This document shows positions 47,940 to 59,660 of a DNA stretch of 64,000 nucleotides, piece after piece. Position 1 is the stretch's first letter. Each line of letters opens with the position of its first letter. Source of the DNA: Pegoplata infirma (Eukaryota; Arthropoda; Insecta; Diptera; Anthomyiidae); NCBI GenBank assembly GCA_963921195.1, contig OY992539.1:211424035-211488034 (forward strand), read 5' to 3'. Under the pieces are notes generated by a model. It saw nothing but the letters and a program-made list of their open reading frames with translations. It was not told the origin of the DNA and made no database searches. Made by a program: the position numbers and the translations under genes.

Positions 47940-49000
47940 TAACTATAGAAAATTTGTTATCGATAACAAAAATGTCAAAAAAATTTTCTATTGATTATAA
48001 GATATCGATAGCAAAATTTATCGACAACAAAGTTTTCTATAGAATATGAGTTATAGATAACAAAATTTTTTAAAAATCATAAAATATAAATAAAAATATA
48101 AATTATCGATAAATCAATTTTCTTTGGAAAATAATTTATCGGAAATAAAATTTTCTATTAAATAAAAATTATCGATAACAATTTTTTTAGATATAAGTTA
48201 TCAATAACAAAGTTTTTTTCAAAATAAAATATTACGATAACAGAATTTTTATAGAATATAAGTAAGTTATCGGTAACAAAACCTTCTATAGAATATAAGT
48301 TATCATTAGAAACATTTTTTATAATACTTACTAATTAATTACTGAATTTTCAATAGAAATTTAAATATCTATAAAAATAAGGAATATATGTTATCGATAA
48401 CAAAATATTTTTTTTAAAGAAATGAAAACAAAATTTTCTGATGAATATAAGCAATCGATAACAAAATTTTCTATAGAATATAAGTTATCGAAAAGAAGGA
48501 ATTTTCCATAGAATATAAGTGATCGAAATCAATTTTTTTTTTTAAATATAATATATCGAAAGCAAACGTATATATAGAATATGTGTTATCGATATCAAAA
48601 TTTTCAATAGAATGTAACTAAACAATGACAAAATTCAATAGCATAATTTTATACAGAATATAAAAAATCGATAACAATATTTTGTATAAATTATCGATAT
48701 CAAAATTTTATATAGAACATAACTTATCAATAAAAAATTTTCTATAAAATATAAGTTATCGATAACAAATTTTTCTCTAGAATAAAAATTATTGAAAACA
48801 AAATTTTCTATGTGCTTTATGTTATCGATAGCAAAATTTTCTAAATAATATAAGATATCGATAAAAATTGTATTTACAGAATTTAATTACTCAACAACCA
48901 AATTTTCTACAAGTCATCGACAACAAAATTTAACATTATATAAGTTATCGATAACCAAATTTTCTTTAAAATTAGTTATCGATAGTAATTTTTTTTAAAG
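47940..49000 (+). repeat. Second TATCGATA / TTTTCTATAGAAAA array
   Basis: The unit is ATAAGTTATCGATAACAAAA plus TTTTCTATAGAATA, about 35 bp and diverged. It is the same family as 36395-39375, mostly in one orientation. Confidence 0.8.
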
Positions 49001-49104
49001 AAATCGAAAGAAAACAAAAAATTCGCAGATATTTCCATGGTTTAGTTTCCCTTGCACACAATAAAATCTTTATGTATAAATTAAATTCTAAACCCACGGT
49101 TAAG

Positions 49105-50760
49105 AATTTAATCCTCCGATTCAGAGAACTTTTCTATAGAAAAAGTCTCCGATTTAGAGAATTTTTCTATGTAGAAAAAATGTCACCGATTCGGCGAATT
49201 TTCGAAGGAAAAAATCTTAATTTTTCTACAGAAAAAATGTCTCCAATTCCGAAAATTTTTCTATAGAAAAAATGTCTCCGATTCGGAAAATTTTCTATTG
49301 AAAAAATGTCTTCGATTCTAAAAATTTTTCTATAGAAAACCTGTCTTTGATTTGTAGAATTTTTCTATAGGAAAATGTCTCCGATTTGGAGAATTTTTTT
49401 TATTAAACAAATGTAAGCAATTTAGAGAATTTTTTTTATAAGAAAAATGTTTCCGATTCGGACAATTTTTCTATAGAAAAAATGTCTCAGTTTCTGATAA
49501 TTTTCCTAAAGAAAAATGTCTCCAATTATAACAAAAATGTCTCCAATTATTAACAATCCGATTTGGATAATTTTTCTTCAGAAAAAATATCTCTGATTAG
49601 GAGAATATTTCTACAATAAAAAAAATGTCTCCGAATCAGAATATTTTTTTACAGAAAAAAATTCTCCGATTCGGAGCATGTTTCTATAGAAAAAATGTTC
49701 AGATTCGGAGAATTTTTCTAAAGAAAATAAGTTTCGGATTTGGACAATATTTCTATAGAAAAATGTTTCCGATTCGGATAATTTTTCTATCGAAATACTG
49801 TTTTTGATTCGGATAATTTTTCTATAGAAAATATGTCTGAGTTTTTCTACAAAGAAACTGTTGCCGATTCGGAGACCTTTTTTTTAAGCAAAATATCTTC
49901 ATTCGGACAATTTTTCTATAGAAAAAATGTCTCAGTTTCTGATAATTTTCCTAAAGAAAAAATGTCTCCAATTAGAACAATCATAAATCATAAAACATAG
50001 AAAAAAAATTCTCAGATTCGAAGAATTTATCGATAGAAAAAATATCTCTGATTAGGAGAATTATTCTATAGAAAAAATGAGACAATTTTTTTTAAAGAAA
50101 AAATTTCTCCAATCTGGATAATTTTTCTTCAAAAAAAATGTCTCTGATTAGAAGAATATTTCTACAATAAAAAAAAAAAATGTCTCTGAATCGGAATATT
50201 TTTTTACAGAAAAAAAATTCTCCGATTCGGAGCATGTTTCTATAGAAAAAATATCTCAGATTCGGAGAATTTTTCTAAAGAAAATAAGTTTCTGATTCGG
50301 ACAATATTTCTATAGAAAAATGTTTCCGATTCGGATAATTTTTCTATGGAAATACTGTCTTTGATTCGGAGCATTTTTCTATAGAAAATATGTCTACAAA
50401 AAACCTGTTTCCGATTTGTAGAACTTTTTTATTGAAGAAACTGTTGCCGATTCGGACAATTTTTCTTTAGAAAAAATGTCTCCGATTTGGTGAATTTTTC
50501 TATAGGAAAAATGTCTCTGATTCGGAAAATTTTTTTATAGAAAAAATGTCTTCGATTTGTAGAATTTTTCTAAAGAAAAAATGTCTCCGATTCGGTGAAT
50601 TTTTTCGATAGGAAAAATGTCTTCGATTCGGAAAGTTTTTCTAGTTTCGGGAAGTTTCTCTCTGATTCGCAGAATTCGTAGAATGTCTGCAAGCCGGTGA
50701 ATTTTTCTGTGGAAAAAAATTGTGAATCGAAGACATTTTTTCGATGGAAACATTTTTGGA
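49105..50760 (+). repeat. CTCCGATTCGGAG / TTTTTCTATAGAAAAA array
   Basis: The unit of about 34-35 bp is GTCTCCGATTCGGAGAA plus TTTTTCTATAGAAAAAAT. A longer block is duplicated: ATGTCTCAGTTTCTGATAAT occurs at about 49480 and 49927, and TCTCTGATTAGGAGAATATT-like sequence at about 49590 and 50140. ORFs here are repeat-derived. It is related to the 16-18.7 kb array. Confidence 0.82.
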
Positions 50761-50828
50761 ATCAGAGATAAAAGAGAAAAAAAAAATAGTTTTTTTTGTG
50801 TTAGGTTTTCCAATATAAACATCACAAA

Positions 50829-51585
50829 TAGTGTTTGGGAATTCCCGGACTTATCAATTTCCCGGGAAACGGGAAAAAAATAATTTATTTCCCGGGATTC
50901 CCGGGAATCCCGGGAAATATTCATTATTAATATAAATCATAAAAAACATTAAAATTTTACCAACTTTCTATTAAAAACCATTTTATTAGAGATAAACAAT
51001 TAATTAAAACATAAAAAATCAAAAAATAAAAGTTAAAAATCGTGAAATACAATAAAACAAAACAAAAACAATATTGCAACTTTTTTCTCCACAAAAAAAC
51101 ACAAAAAATAGCTAAAAATCGCAAAAAAATTTAAAACTGCGTTATTCGAGCAAAAACAAATAAAGTTGACAGCACTTTTAATATTTGTTCTGGAAATGTA
51201 AATTCTAGGTTCAAAATTTTTATCTTTTTTTGACAGTCTTAGCAAAATTATCATTAACCGACGTATATTTTTTGACTTTTTGATATTTTTGATATTTCAT
51301 GATATTGTCATACTTTTTACACTTGGTCAGCTTTCCTATGAATATATATTAGCACTGTTCTTCCAAATAGAAAAAATACAAAAAATGGCAAATGTAATTA
51401 TACCTGTATGTAAAAAAGATATTAAAAATTAAATTAAAATAAACATTTTTTATGTAAAATGGTTTATTTTATAAAATTCCCGGATTTCCCGGGAAAAATT
51501 AAAAAAAATCCCGGGAATTCCCGTCAGTCTTTTCCCGGGAATTCCCGGGAAATACGACCCGGGAATTCCCGGACCCCAAACACTA
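50829..51585. mobile_element. hAT-like element with CCCGGGAATT ends
   Basis: The ends are TAGTGTTTGGG and CCCAAACACTA, flanked by ATCACAAA at 50821-50828 and 51586-51593. Both subterminal regions carry repeated CCCGGGAATTCCCGGG palindromes. Length is 757 bp and no transposase is present. It is inserted next to the 49-50.8 kb array. The CCCGGGAATT ends tie it to 4304-6593. Confidence 0.85.
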
Positions 51586-51635
51586 ATCACAAAGCAACTT
51601 TTTAAGACATTCTTCAAAAATCTCAAATTTTTTAC

Positions 51636-52310
51636 ATTCCACCTAAAAATACAAAATGCTTTTATTCGGCTGCTAGTGAACCCATGCAAACGGCATTTGA
51701 TACGGCATGGTATTTAAGTAACCAGCTGGCAAAATAAAATCGTCCCTGACATACTGCTGACTTTCCCTTTATAAAATTGCTGACATCTTCATACAATTTT
51801 TCAAAATGTCATCAATGACATGTCAGCATTTGGATCAGCAGTGCCCACCATTATCGGTGGGCACCAAAAATTCGTTTTAACAACCGCTGACCAACTGCTG
51901 ACATGTCAGTAATTTTATAAAGGGAGTGTCAGCAGTATGTCAGGGGTGATTATATTTTGCCAACTAGGTAGTAGACATTTTTTCCACACAAACAAACTTT
52001 TTCGGCAAATATTTTAGCAAATTTATTTTTTCCACAACATTTTTTTGAGCAAAAATTTTTTTAACATTTTTTTTTTTAGAAAACTTTTTTTTACAATTCT
52101 TTTTTTTTTTGAATTTTTTTTCATTTCTTTATCTAAATTTGTCTTTGACCACTTTATTTTTCAAATAAAGTTTTTTTTTTCAATATAATTTTAAAATTTT
52201 AGCGAATTTAACTTTTCTTTTTGGTAAGATTACAAGTTCATATTTTGTAGCATACTTTTAGGATTTTTGTTTACATTTTTACATTTTTGTAAACATAATG
52301 AAGCATACCT
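51636..52310 (+). mobile_element. mini-me-like fragment, interrupted
   Basis: AAATACAAAATGCTTTTATTCGGC-type sequence, TGGTATTTAAGTAAC and, after a MITE, TTTTTTTT-rich DNA and CATAATGAAGC match the right half of the mini-me-like copies, including 8080-8303. It is diverged. Confidence 0.45.
51727..51962. mobile_element. 236 bp palindromic MITE
   Basis: The ends are TGGCAAAATAAAATCG and its inverse CGATTATATTTTGCCA-like (GGTGATTATATTTTGCCA). The inverted repeats extend about 58 bp inward (CTGACATACTGCTGAC against GTCAGCAGTATGTCAG). The centre holds a perfect GTGCCCACC/GGTGGGCAC hairpin (51841-51864). Noncoding. Confidence 0.75.
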
Positions 52311-52350
52311 TTTAAGACTATTTGAAAATTACCAAAAACCTTTTTTTTTG

Positions 52351-52650
52351 TTTTGAGAAAGACTACTCTAGCTCGAGGTCATATTTCTTTACTAATCATT
52401 ACGATGATATTGACAAAGCAAAAATTTTCAAGAAATTATTTATAAAGCTGTTGTTTAAATCTTGTCAAGATAATTTTAAAAATCGCCAGAATCGAAACAC
52501 GTGTCGAAAAAGTCTTGCAAAATGACCTAACTAATCAATTTAAAACAAACTGCTTTATGAATTAAGTTTTTAAAATTGTTACTTTGACAATATCATCGTA
52601 ATGGTTGGTAAAGAAATATGACCTCGAGCTAGAGTAGTCTTTCTCAAAAT
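52351..52650. mobile_element. Inverted-repeat element with GCTCGAGGTC arms
   Basis: Arms of about 70 bp (52351-52418 and 52582-52650) match well: GAGAAAGACTACTCTAGCTC against GAGCTAGAGTAGTCTTTCTC. The loop is about 165 bp. The GCTCGAGGTC block also occurs at the left end of the hairpin element at 43066. The ORF across the loop is incidental. Confidence 0.6.
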
Positions 52651-52799
52651 AGAATTTATAGGTCGAATAATAATTTTTTTTATTAATTTAAAAATTAAAA
52701 CAGAATATTTTTTTTATAAAAAAAACTCTGATTTATAAGCTTGATTGAAAATTCATCAGATTTTGTTACATTTGTCTTATGGAAAAATTCACCTCTTTC

Positions 52800-53470
52800 C
52801 AAATATACCAAATTACGATAGGTGATAGCGATCGCCTTAAATTAAATTTGCTATCGTCATTCCTGGAAATTTCAATAGCGAAAACAATATCACATTATCA
52901 TATCGAAACGATATCGTTATCGCCTGTAATAACGATATTTTTTTGATAAATTCTGGAAAATGGCGATTTTACTACCGTTATCACTGGAATTATCGATAGC
53001 AAAAATGATATCATATCTTTATAGAAAAATGATATCATAAGGAAAAGTACATTCGGAACAAAAACACTATCGTTTTCGTATCATATGTGATAATTAGCTG
53101 ATATTGCCTCGATATCATAACGGTATTGTTTGTTTTATTGGGTTGTGTAGATTCTAAGGTATTATTTTGCAAAGGAGAATTCTCTGACTAGGGAGAATTT
53201 GTGGTCTAAAAATTCTCAAATTCTGAGATGTTTTAGATATAAAAAAAATTCTAAGACTGTCGGACATTCTTTGTCTGGAAAAATTCTTAGATTATAAAAC
53301 AATTTCAGGCTTTTGCGACATTTTTCTTATAAAAATTTATCTGGTTTCTGACACATTTTTCTTAAAGAAAAACTTTTACATACAAAAAATCTCAGGTTTC
53401 TTAAGACATTTTTCGTATTTCAAAATTCTCAGGATTCTGGACATTTTACCATTTAAAAAAAATCTTTAAT
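52800..53470 (+). repeat. ATATCG-rich segment, then CTCAGATTCTGAG array
   Basis: 52800-53130 is rich in GATATC, ATCGATA and TATCG words without a clear period. From about 53140, units of TCTCAGATTCTGAGACATTT plus a TATAGAAAAA-like tract follow, as at 25470 and 56520. Confidence 0.5.
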
Positions 53471-53474
53471 TAAT

Positions 53475-55015
53475 CCTTTAACCCCTGTTATGCATAATTT
53501 CCTCTTTCCTGGCAACAATTTGTTTTTGTTAGTTTTTTTTTTACTATCTATAACCTAATTATTGTTTCGTTAGTTTTTTTAACCACTATAATTATTACAA
53601 TTTAATCCCTTTTAATTTGTCGTCCTTTTTTTTGGCAAAAGATTTTCTGCATATCATTGTCATATCTTTTTGATAGTTACAAGAAAACAGTTTTAGCATA
53701 TAAAACAGATCATTAATAATAATATTATAACCAAAAAGACAAAAACCAAAAACGTTTGAAATCCTTTTAGAGTCCTTTAGTGGAATCTTTTTTTGTTTTT
53801 GTTGTTTCATAATGCTCTAACAATTGCTCAATATTCGTAGTTTGGTAAATCTCCCAGGAATTATGTTTAGCAAAAGTCAAAGTTCAAGAACCTTTAACTA
53901 AAAAAACAACAAAAAAAACAACGAAAAACTTTAGGTAAAAGAAGCATGAAGGAGCATGAAGAAATGAAAAAAACAAAAACACAATACAACAACAAAAATT
54001 AATTTTATATATAAAGATAAAGGAACAAATACCAAATACAAAGTAAGAAGCTAGAGTGTGGAGCAGAGTGAGCGGCAGATTGGGGTTCAGAGTGTGGAGT
54101 AGAGCAAATAATTTCAACTCACACCGAATAATTTAGATTAACATTTTGCCTTTGTAAAGCTATATATAGGGTCGTTCTAAGAATCCTTTTTTAATCCCAT
54201 TTTTGTTTTTTTAACGTAGCTTTTGTAAGTTTAATTATTGTAGTTTATTAAGCGGAAATGAGAAAAACACAGCAACAAAAAAATACCTATGATGATTTTA
54301 CTAAAGTGCTGCTTTACCTTCTGGTATAATACTTATTATACCAGACTTCTCATACTCTAAAGAACTCACGCATACACTTACACACACATTTACAAAACAT
54401 ACACTTTCATATTTTCAATCTTAACTGTTATTAGCGGAAACGGAAATAACTATGCGTCTGTGTATGTATGAGTGTTTTTTGTATTATATAGTCTGTCTCT
54501 ATAACAATTATGCAAAAATTGTTAAAGTTAGAAACTTTTTTTTGTTCTCTTCTTATGACTTTAAATATAAATAAAATTCTTATTTTCTTTTTTTGCAAAT
54601 AAATATAAATTTAAAAAACTTACTCTTTTACATTAAATGAAGAAAATCCTTTTTTTCTATTTGTTGTTTTAGTCCTTTTTTGTGTTGAATTACAATTTAT
54701 ATATAAAAAATTCTGAAAATAGAAGAACGAAAACGTAAAACATTAAAAAACAGGTTAATTAGCAAATATTTTTTTTGTTTTGAGTAAGGAAATACAATTA
54801 AAATTTATAAAAAATTTACTTTTAATAAAATTTTCCATTTTATTACAACAATCCTAATTTTTTATTTTTAAACACTTTAGTTTTAAACAGTATTTCATTA
54901 TTTTTAAGATCCTTTTTAACATAATCTTCTCTTCTATTTTATTTGTGCCCAGGGACCCGACCTCATGGGGGCACCGAAAGGCCAGATCCTAAAAAATCTT
55001 TTTTTTAAATCTGGT
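53475..55015. other. AT-rich stretch, no supported gene
   Basis: No domain in any frame. The minus-strand ORFs at 53595-53810 and 53884-54117 are Phe/Leu/Lys-rich and unsupported. A GC-richer island near 54951-54990 (CCCAGGGACCCGACCTCATG) is unexplained. Confidence 0.5.
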
Positions 55016-55029
55016 AAGAAAACTTACTT

Positions 55030-56508
55030 TAAATTCGGAGTAAATTTTATTATAGAAAATTTATTCATAATTCGGAGTAAATTTTCTACTTCTATAATAA
55101 AATTTACTCTGAATTTGGAGTAAATTTTCTATAATAAAATTTACTCTGAATTTGGAGTCAATTTTCTATAATAAAATTTACTCTGAATTTGGAGTAAATT
55201 TTCTATAATAAAATTTACTCTGAATTTGGAGTAAATTTTCTATAATAAAATTTACTCTGAATTTGGAGTAAATTTTCTATAATAAAATTTACTCTGAATT
55301 TGGAGTAAATTTTCTATAATAAAATTTACTCTGAATTTGGAGTAAATTTTCTATAATAAAATTTACTCCGAATTTGGAGTAAATTTTCTATAATAAAATT
55401 TACTCCGAATTTGGAGTAAATTTTCTATAATAAAATTTACTCCGAATTTGGAGTAAATTTTCTATAATAAAATTTACTCCGAATTTGGAGTAAATTTTCT
55501 ATAATAAAATTTACTCCGAATTTGGAGTAAATTTTCTATAATAAAATTTACTCCGAATTTGGAGTAAATTTTCTATAATAAAATTTACTCCGAATTTGGA
55601 GTAAATTTTCTATAATAAAATTTACTCCGAATTTGGAGTAAATTTTCTATAATAAAATTTACTCCGAATTTGGAGTAAATTTTCTATAATAAAATTTACT
55701 CCGAATTTGGAGTAAATTTTCTATAATAAAATTTACTCCGAATTTGGAGTAAATTTTCTATAATAAAATTTACTCCGAATTTGGAGTAAATTTTCTATAA
55801 TAAAATTTACTCCGAATTTGGAGTAAATTTTCTATAATAAAATTTACTCCGAATTTGGAGTAAATTTTCTATAATAAAATTTACTCCGAATTTGGAGTAA
55901 ATTTTCTATAATTCGGAGTAAATTTTATTATAGAAAATTTACTCCAAATTCGGAGTAAATTTTATTATAGAAAATTTACTCCAAATTCGGAGTAAATTTT
56001 ATTATAGAAAATTTACTCCAAATTCGGAGTAAATTTTATTATAGAAAATTTACTCCAAATTCGGAGTAAATTTTATTATAGAAAATTTACTCCAAATTCG
56101 GAGTAAATTTTATTATAGAAAATTTACTCCAAATTCGGAGTAAATTTTATTATAGAAAATTTACTCCAAATTCGGAGTAAATTTTATTATAGAAAATTTA
56201 CTCCAAATTCGGAGTAAATTTTATTATAGAAAATTTACTACAAATTCGGAGTAAATTTTATTATAGAAAATTTACTACAAATTCGGAGTAAATTTTATTA
56301 TAGAAAATTTACTACAAATTCGGAGTAAATTTTATTATAGAAAATTTACTACAAATTCGGAGTAAATTTTATTATAGAAAATTTACTACAAATTCGGAGT
56401 AAATTTTATTATAGAAAATTTACTACAAATTCGGAGTAAATTTTATTATAGAAAATTTACTCCAAATTCGGAGTAAATTTTATTATAGAAAATTTAATTT
56501 GAATGTGA
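55030..56508. repeat. 37 bp hairpin satellite in two head-to-head arms
   Basis: The left arm has 22 units of exact 37 bp period (CTCYGAATTTGGAGTAAATT, then TTCTATAATAAAATTTA) from 55107 to about 55911. The right arm has 16 units in the opposite orientation from 55912 to about 56505. Each unit contains GGAGTAAATTTT and AAAATTTACTCC, a perfect 12 bp stem with a 7 nt loop. The switch occurs at CTATAATTCGGAG (55907-55919) with no spacer. A short, less regular inverted start (55030-55100) precedes the left arm. Variant positions are clustered: units 1-7 have ACTCTG, units 8-22 ACTCCG, and six adjacent right-arm units have ACTACA. Confidence 0.93.
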
Positions 56509-56514
56509 AGTAAA

Positions 56515-56795
56515 ATAATAACATTTTTCGAATAGAAAAGTCTCAGATTCTTACATTCTGAGATATTTTTCATATAGAAAAAAGATTTTGAGACATTTTT
56601 TTTATAGAAAAAGTATCAGATTCTGAGACATTTTTCGTATTGAAAAAGTCTCAGATTCTAGGACATTTTGCGTATAGAAAAATTTCAGATTTTGCGACAT
56701 TTTTCTTACAGAAAAAGCCTCAGATTCTAACACATTTTTCTTATTGAAAAATTCTCAGATTCTGAGGCATTTTTCGTTTATAAAAGTCTCTGATT
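56515..56795 (+). repeat. CTCAGATTCTGAG array
   Basis: About seven units of GTCTCAGATTCTGAGACATT plus TTTCGTATAGAAAAA, about 33-36 bp each. It directly follows the 37 bp array and shares its TATAGAAAA block. Confidence 0.7.
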
Positions 56796-56799
56796 TTAT

Positions 56800-57915
56800 T
56801 TTCCAGCTGGGCCCCAAATTCTTTTAACGGCCCTGTTTCTGTCCTTATCCTTTTCTTTCTATACATTTTGTGTTCATTTGTACTTATTTTGCAATTTCTT
56901 TTTTTCTTTTACTTCCAACTTTTATTTATTGTCATTTAGAAACTTTTTTTCAAAATTTTTTTTTGTCTTCAGTAATATATTAAATCCTTTTTTATGGCAG
57001 TTTTATTTTTTCTGGAAGTTTTTAAGCACATTTTGTTTTTTGTAACCTCTTTCTGTGATAGAGAGTAAATTTATAAGTTTGTCATTGTGTTGGTAACTTA
57101 TCGTAAAATCGTTCTGAAATATATCTTCTTAGTCTTGTATCGATTTAAAGTCGATCTTTAAATAACCGTCCGTGATCTTCGATAGATACATTAAGAACTT
57201 TGTAAATTTAAACATTTTAATGATTTTTGTAAAAAAAAAAAACTTTGACGATTAAATGTATTAAAACAATAAGTTAAAAACTAATTCAGAAACATTTAAA
57301 AACTAAAACGATTTTTCAGAAAGAATTGTTCAGAACTTGATCTTAAACAAAGAATATCCCAAGGAGAAAGTAAAGTTAACATAAGTACTTGTTGTATTAA
57401 TTTATTAAGGGAAAAATAAATAACCTCGATCTAAAATCGTAGTATTGAAGCCACAAGTTGTTCTCTAAAAAATCTTCGTAATTCATTTGAAATTTAAAAT
57501 TATTTCTTAATAAGTAAAAATCATAAAAAAATTGTTTCAAAATTCAGATATTTTACAAACTAAAGACCTCGGCCCCATGATGGGCGCCAAAGTATTGTTA
57601 ATATTTTTTTGCAACAATGTGGACCTTATAAATGTTACTTAATTCAGAGGCGGTTCCCCATGGAAAATCTTAGAATTTTTTTGTTCATAAGTTTAATGCA
57701 AAACCGTGAAGGGTTTCTTGCAAATTCAAAGTGTTTTCATTCAAAATATATTTTTGGACATTTGTAACGTAGCAAACCCACTCCGATATTGCTACATACA
57801 TAATTTCTTGTAATACAAATATATTCATAATCATTATTGATAGTATACACTAATTTTACATTTATTTTTGCCTATATATACTTTTTATTGATAATTTCGT
57901 TGAATTATCCTTAAA
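56800..57915. other. AT-rich stretch with a mini-me-like remnant
   Basis: 57045-57170 (GTGATAGAGAGTAAATTTAT, GTTTGTCATTGTGTTGGTAA, CTTAGTCTTGTATCGATTT, AACCGTCCGTGATC) aligns loosely with the mini-me-like left half. The rest holds nothing I recognise. Confidence 0.4.
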
Positions 57916-58370
57916 CATTAAAAGTGACCCTGGTATATAAGTGTCACCCTAATATACACCAAGTTATATTTATCACCCTAATAATTGGTCAAGGGTCATA
58001 TCCACTTCAATTCACCTTAATGTATGACACACGTATAAATAATAGCCACCCTAGTAATTTATCCCACGGTAAACACATGCTACCCTAATTTTCGTGTGTT
58101 TTAGTTGATAGCATGCATTATAGTGGTTGCTGGCTCATACATGTGTTGATTCTCACTTTGTTAATTTTGTATTTCATATGAAAAGGTAAGGTTGGGACAA
58201 CCAAAAGCAGTTCACTTGAGGGTAATAACCAACAGTGGACACCAGTTAGGTACGATCAAGTACTTGTTCAACAGAACAAGAAGTTGAGTGTATTTCCTTT
58301 GATAAGGAACCTGACTGTAACTTTTGTGGACGATCGAATTCGATTGTCCTAATAAATACATAAATACCCC

Positions 58371-59145
58371 TGCGGCTTCGGCTGACAGCTTTACTACTCC
58401 TGCGGCTTCGGCTGACAGCTTTACTACTCCTGCGGCTTCGGCTGGCAGCTTTACTACTCCTGCGGCTTCGGCTGACAGCTTTACTACTCCTGCGGCTTCG
58501 GCTGACAGCTTTACTACTCCTGCGGCTTCGGCTGACAGCTTTACTACTCCTGCGGCTTCGGCTGACAGCTTTACTACTCCTGCGGCTTCGGCTGACAGCT
58601 TTACTACTCCTGCGGCTTCGGCTGACAGCTTTACTACTCCTGCGGCTTCGGCTGACAGCTTTACTACTCCTGCGGCTTCGGCTGACAGCTTTACTACTCC
58701 TGCGGCTTCGGCTGACAGCTTTACTACCCCTGCGGCTTCGGCTGACAGCTTTACTACTCCTGCGGCTTCGGCTGACAGCTTTACTACTCCTGCGGCTTCG
58801 GCTGACAGCTTTACTACTCCTGCGGCTTCGGCTGACAGCTTTACTACTCCTGCGGCTTCGGCTGACAGCTTTACTACTCCTGCGGCTTCGGCTGACAGCT
58901 TTACTACTCCTGCGGCTTCGGCTGACAGCTTTACTACTCCTGCGGCTTCGGCTGACAGCTTTACTACTCCTGCGGCTTCGGCTGACAGCTTTACTACTCC
59001 TGCGGCTTCGGCTGACAGCTTTACTACTCCTGCGGCTTCGGCTGACAGCTTTACTACCCCTGCGGCTTCGGCTGACAGCTTTACTACCCCTGCGGCTTCG
59101 GCTGACAGCTTTACTACCCCTGCGGCTTCGGCTGACAGCTTTGCT
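58371..59145 (+). repeat. 30 bp minisatellite in the LTR, 26 copies
   Basis: The unit starts TGCGGCTTCGGCTGACAGCT and ends TTACTACTCC. There are 26 copies with an exact 30 bp step. The only changes I see are one A-to-G (58445), four T-to-C in the last positions of units near 58728, 59058, 59088 and 59118, and a decayed final unit. Because 30 is a multiple of three, an open frame of 276 codons results (58324-59154), coding for repeats of TPAASADSFT after a short leader. I treat that frame as a by-product of the repeat. Confidence 0.95.
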
Positions 59146-59200
59146 AATATTTAAAATCTAAAATCCACAGGGTATTGTATTCCCGCCGCCAAAGAGGTTA

Positions 59201-59353
59201 CCACGATACGACCGGCCGAAGTGATTCCCTACCGACACACCGCCTGTTACATTAATCTATTCCGGCCGAATCTTACCGCCGAATCCTGACCACGATACGA
59301 CCGGCCGAAGTGATTTCCTACCGACGCACCGCCTGTTACATTAATCTATTCCG
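59201..59353 (+). repeat. Direct duplication in the LTR, 89 bp period
   Basis: CCACGATACGACCGGCCGAA through CCTGTTACATTAATCTATTC occurs at 59201-59264 and 59290-59353, with two or three differences by eye. CCG-rich spacers follow each copy. Confidence 0.9.
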
Positions 59354-59464
59354 CCCGACTATTGTAATCCATAGCATACCAGCATACCCAAAATACCCGA
59401 GTATCGCATCACGATATTAAACCACCCGAGTACGCGTGGAGAAGAGGGAGTCCAGCTGTCGTTG

Positions 59465-59534
59465 TATTTATAGTTATATATTTGTATACATGTATATATA
59501 TACCTTGTGAATCAATTCTATAACACTAAATAAA
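59465..59534 (+). promoter_or_regulatory. Candidate LTR promoter and poly(A) signal
   Basis: TATTTATA at about 59465 and TATATATA at 59494 are TATA-box candidates. AATAAA at 59529-59534 is a polyadenylation signal candidate, about 130 bp before the primer-binding site. AT-rich DNA makes TATA calls weak. Confidence 0.4.
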
Positions 59535-59660
59535 GTATAATTATTGTAACCCCGAGAAGGGTAAATAATTGTCTTCTTATTACTCAAGGTTCGAGGGTCC
59601 TTAGGTAGATCCTGGCACGAGACTAAGCTACCTCAGCCAAAGACAAAACCCCCGTTATAT

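Noticed and set aside
58324..59154. 276-codon open frame coding for repeated TPAASADSFT
   Set aside because: It is open only because the 30 bp minisatellite has a multiple-of-three period without stops in that frame. No signal peptide or conserved domain is visible.
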